This document shows positions 5,751-8,393 of a DNA stretch of 8,393 nt, in pieces. The stretch covers positions 1 to 8,393 of the forward strand of contig JACCZO010000252.1 of NCBI GenBank assembly GCA_013695925.1, written 5' to 3'. Origin of the DNA: Chthoniobacterales bacterium. GTDB lineage: Bacteria; Verrucomicrobiota; Verrucomicrobiia; Chthoniobacterales; UBA10450. The notes beneath the pieces are model-generated. The model was given only the letters and a program-made list of their open reading frames with translations, did no database searches and was not told where the DNA came from. Positions within the stretch are counted from its first letter, which is position 1. Each line of letters opens with the position of its first letter. Made by a program: the position numbers and the translations under genes.

Positions 5751-8393
5751 ACCCGCGCGCGCCCTTTGACTTGTCAAGCACCGAAATCGCCGCCGGCACC
5801 ACCTTGGTCGAGGCCAGCGCGGGCACCGGGAAAACCTACACGATTTCCGCCCTCGTTTTGCGTCTGCTCCTCGAGCGGCCGGAGCTGACGATCGATCGCA
5901 TTCTCGTCACCACCTTCACCGAGCTCGCGACGGCGGAATTACGCAGTCGCATCCGGCAGCGGCTCCGGGACGCGATCGCGGCTTTTCATTCGGGGAAGAC
6001 GGAGGACGAGTTTCTCGCACGGCTGCGGCAGGAGCACGGCCGCGATCCCGCGGCGGTCGCGCGACTCGAGGCGGCGCTTGTGAACTTCGACGAGGCGCCG
6101 ATTTACACCATCCATGGCTTCTGCCAGCGCGTGCTCGCGGAGCGCGCCTTCGAGAGCGGCACGCTTTTCGACGCGGAGCTGGTCGCCAACCAATCCGATC
6201 TGCTCCGGGAAATCGTGCACGATTTCTGGCGGAGGCACTTCTACGAAGGCGAACGTTTTCCAGCGCTCCTAGCGCTCAAGAACAAGCTCACGCCGGACAA
6301 GTTCACCAAAGATCTCGAGGAGCTGACCAAGAACCCGAACCTGCGCATTCTCCCTCAGGAAACACGTTCGTTAGGCGAGATCACCGGCGACTTGAGCGCC
6401 ACACTCGCGGAGCTGCGGCGGAGTTGGGCGAAGGAGGAGAAAAAACTGCGCTCGCTCTTTAAGGATGCAGCCTGGGCCAAGAACAACTCCGCCAAGGTGG
6501 AGAAGACGCTGCCGCTGCTCGATGCGCTTGGGCATTGCCTGAGCGAGGAGGGCGGAACGATCGAGCAACTCGCCTGCCTCGAATCCTTCGCCACCAGGAA
6601 AATCAGGAAAGATGTCCGCGCCGGGCAGGCCGAGCCGCAGTCGCCAGTGTTTGAATTGTGCGACCGGCTGCTCGACCTCGAGAGCGAATTCCGGGTCGCC
6701 TTGCAGGCCGAGTTTTTTTCCTACGCGCGCACGCAACTGCGCGAGCGCAAGCTGCTCCGCAACGTCCTCTCTTTCGACGATCTCCTGACGCGGCTCGACG
6801 CCGCCCTCGCGGCCCCCGGCGGCGCCGCGCTGGCGCAGTCGATTCGGGAGAAATATCAGGCGGCGTTGATCGATGAATTTCAGGACACCGATCCGGTGCA
6901 GTACGCGATTTTCTCCCGCATCTATGAGGGAAGCAGCGCGCCCGTCGCCTTCATCGGCGATCCCAAACAGGCGATCTACGGGTTCCGCGGCGCCGATGTT
7001 TTCACCTATCTGCGAGCGGCCGCGGCGGCTCCGCGGGAATTTACCCTCACCACAAACTGGCGTTCCGAAAGCGGCCTGGTCGAAGCGGTCAACGTTCTCT
7101 TCGATCGGGAAAAGCCGTTCCTGCTCGACGAGATAGAGTTCGATCGCGTGTCGCCGAGCCCGCGTGCGGATGAGAAGCCGCTCAGGATCGGTGGCGAGAC
7201 GGAACGGCCCTTCCATCTGTGGGTCGGGCAAAAGGAGGACGACCTGCCGGAGGTGGTGGCCGCGGAAGTGGTGCGGCTGCTCACGAGCAGCGCCACGATC
7301 GGGACCGAGCCGCTCGAGCCGCGCCATCTCGCGATCCTCACGAGTACGAACGCGCAGGCCGCACAGGTGCAGGAAGCGCTCCGCCATCGCCGCGTCCCTA
7401 GTGTTCTTTACAGCAGCGCGAATATTTTCACGACCCACGAAGCCGCTGAGCTCTGCGATGTCCTCGCCGCCGTCGCGCAGCCGAGCTACGAGAAGTTTGT
7501 CCGCGCCGCGCTCGCGACTGATGCGCTCGGCAAAACCGGCAACGAGCTCGACGCGCTCCTTCACGATGAGAAGGGATGGGAAACCGAGGTGCTTCGTTTC
7601 CAGAAACATCACCAGATTTGGCGCGACCGCGGATTCATCCAGATGTTGCGGCAGCTCGCGAGCGAGCACGGCGTCCGCCCGCGGCTGCTCGGTTTTCCCG
7701 ACGGGGAACGGCGCCTAACGAACTTCCTGCATCTCGCCGAGCTCCTGCACGCGGCTTGCGTTGAGCATCGCCTCGGGATGAACGGGCTCCTGAAATGGCT
7801 CGGTCAGCAGATGGAAGGAACCGGTTTTGCTGATCGCGAAGAGCACGAGTTGCGGCTCGAGAGCGACGAGAAAGCGGTGCGGATCATCACCGTGCACAAG
7901 AGCAAGGGGCTCGAGTTCGACATCGTGTTTTGCCCCTTCGTCTGGCACGTCGGCAGGCCTCGGCCCACGTTCCACGACCCGGCGGCGGAGAATCGGCTCA
8001 CGCTCGACCTGCGTAACCCGGAGGCGCAGAAGGAGCGCCGCGAAGCGGAAGCGCGCGCAGAGCAGCTCCGCCAGTTTTACGTCGCGCTGACGCGGGCGAA
8101 GCATCGCTGCGCAATGGTCTGGCGGCCGCCGGGAAGAGGCGAAGACAAGTCGGCGCCGGCGTATCTGCTCGGCAGCCCGGGCGCGCTGCCTGATGAGGTT
8201 CAGTCGAGCGAGACGATTGCGGTCGCTCCGTTACCAGCGGCCAGCGACAGGATCTGGAACCCGCCCAAAGTTGTGGCCTCCGCGGCGCCTCAGGCGCGAC
8301 TCTTCACCGGCGCGATCGATCGTAGCTGGGGCATCGCCAGTTTCACCCGCCTCGTCAGCGGGCGGGAAGCCGATCTGCTCGACGAGGGCCCGC
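5747..8393 (+). CDS. recB: RecB helicase-nuclease subunit of RecBCD (3' end outside window)
   Basis: RecB is the 3'-5' superfamily 1A helicase and the only nuclease of RecBCD. The 882 residues present carry the full helicase part: Walker A 'ASAGTGKT' (23-30, Lys29, the same position as the essential E. coli lysine); motif Ia 'TTFTELATAELRSRI'; Walker B/motif II 'LIDEFQDTDPVQY' (about 374-386, D376-E377); motif III 'FIGDPKQAIYGFRGAD' (402 on); motif IV 'TTNWRSE'; motif V 'IITVHKSKGLEFD' (about 713-725); and motif VI 'QFYVALTRAKHR' (776-787). The last residues, 'ASFTRLVSGREADLL', match the start of the linker to the PD-(D/E)xK nuclease domain, which should follow in the next 300 or so residues beyond the edge. 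No frameshift is seen. It is translated from an ATG overlapping the recC stop. A recD gene is expected downstream but cannot be seen. Confidence 0.96.
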   Translation, partial: MNPRAPFDLSSTEIAAGTTLVEASAGTGKTYTISALVLRLLLERPELTIDRILVTTFTELATAELRSRIRQRLRDAIAAFHSGKTEDEFLARLRQEHGRDPAAVARLEAALVNFDEAPIYTIHGFCQRVLAERAFESGTLFDAELVANQSDLLREIVHDFWRRHFYEGERFPALLALKNKLTPDKFTKDLEELTKNPNLRILPQETRSLGEITGDLSATLAELRRSWAKEEKKLRSLFKDAAWAKNNSAKVEKTLPLLDALGHCLSEEGGTIEQLACLESFATRKIRKDVRAGQAEPQSPVFELCDRLLDLESEFRVALQAEFFSYARTQLRERKLLRNVLSFDDLLTRLDAALAAPGGAALAQSIREKYQAALIDEFQDTDPVQYAIFSRIYEGSSAPVAFIGDPKQAIYGFRGADVFTYLRAAAAAPREFTLTTNWRSESGLVEAVNVLFDREKPFLLDEIEFDRVSPSPRADEKPLRIGGETERPFHLWVGQKEDDLPEVVAAEVVRLLTSSATIGTEPLEPRHLAILTSTNAQAAQVQEALRHRRVPSVLYSSANIFTTHEAAELCDVLAAVAQPSYEKFVRAALATDALGKTGNELDALLHDEKGWETEVLRFQKHHQIWRDRGFIQMLRQLASEHGVRPRLLGFPDGERRLTNFLHLAELLHAACVEHRLGMNGLLKWLGQQMEGTGFADREEHELRLESDEKAVRIITVHKSKGLEFDIVFCPFVWHVGRPRPTFHDPAAENRLTLDLRNPEAQKERREAEARAEQLRQFYVALTRAKHRCAMVWRPPGRGEDKSAPAYLLGSPGALPDEVQSSETIAVAPLPAASDRIWNPPKVVASAAPQARLFTGAIDRSWGIASFTRLVSGREADLLDEGP
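6368..6376 (-). repeat. GCCTAACGA 9-mer, copy 5 (in recB, reverse)
   Basis: Plus strand TCGTTAGGC encodes Ser-Leu-Gly, again with TTA for leucine. On the minus strand it extends to the 12-mer CGCCTAACGAAC, which is also found at copy 6 on the other strand. Confidence 0.7.
7713..7721 (+). repeat. GCCTAACGA 9-mer, copy 6 (in recB)
   Basis: Read as Arg-Leu-Thr-Asn with the CTA leucine codon. The surrounding 12-mer CGCCTAACGAAC is identical to that of copy 5 although the orientation and protein context differ. Confidence 0.7.

Noticed and set aside
6371..7669. 432-aa antisense open frame opposite recB
   Set aside because: It lies wholly within the helicase motifs of recB. The composition is Arg/Glu/Leu-rich with no domain signature.
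3407..7721. GCCTAAC/GTTAGGC words as integron attC core sites
   Set aside because: The core consensus matches, but copies are not arranged as inverted pairs 50-140 bp apart. The two close copies (5281, 5351) are in direct orientation, all lie inside recC or recB coding sequence, and there is no cassette or integrase.
811..8330. Frequent CGATCG/GCGATCGC words as a HIP1-like repeat
   Set aside because: They are common but expected in GC-rich coding sequence with Asp/Ile/Arg codons. There is no constant longer word or spacing.

Overview
The window is GC-rich, gene-dense bacterial DNA. Its main content is a RecBCD-type repair operon (recC complete, recB cut off by the right edge), read divergently from a WYL-domain transcription regulator. 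Tandem Ig-like repeats of the 'SYTTPPTTTTDNGS...VVVSNSYGSVTSN' type are common in large surface proteins of Verrucomicrobiota, Acidobacteriota and Planctomycetota. Together with recC-recB this makes a Verrucomicrobiota-like soil or freshwater bacterium my best guess. That is an inference; there is no rRNA or other marker here to settle it.

Layout. Positions 1-554 (+) hold the C-terminal end of a large Ig-like repeat protein. It converges, across 45 bp with no clear terminator, on a small cytoplasmic von Willebrand A (vWA) protein (600-1277, -). Upstream of that gene and on the same strand is a helix-turn-helix/WYL regulator (1351-2391, -). A 116-bp divergent intergenic region (2392-2507) separates the regulator from recC (2508-5750, +). 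recC overlaps recB (5747 to the right edge, +) by 4 bp in an ATGA junction. The RecB nuclease domain and any recD lie beyond the window.

How the genes may work together. The vWA gene and recC share the same promoter block: GTCGGACA, 5 bases, TGTCC, 12 bases, then a TATAAT or TATGGT -10 box. The start codon follows after only 6-8 bases, which suggests leaderless mRNAs. The block is near the regulator gene in both cases: just past its 3' end and just upstream of its 5' end. The simplest reading is a small regulon in which the WYL protein controls recBC(D) and the vWA gene. This would be analogous to the actinobacterial PafBC and Caulobacter DriD WYL regulators of the DNA-damage response.

A second, separate signal is the 9-mer GCCTAACGA. 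It occurs six times inside recC and recB, on both strands and in three codon contexts, and not at all in the left 2.5 kb. It looks like a DNA-level word (Chi-like, uptake-sequence-like or similar), not a protein constraint. The large antisense open frames opposite recC and recB are treated as GC-rich shadows.
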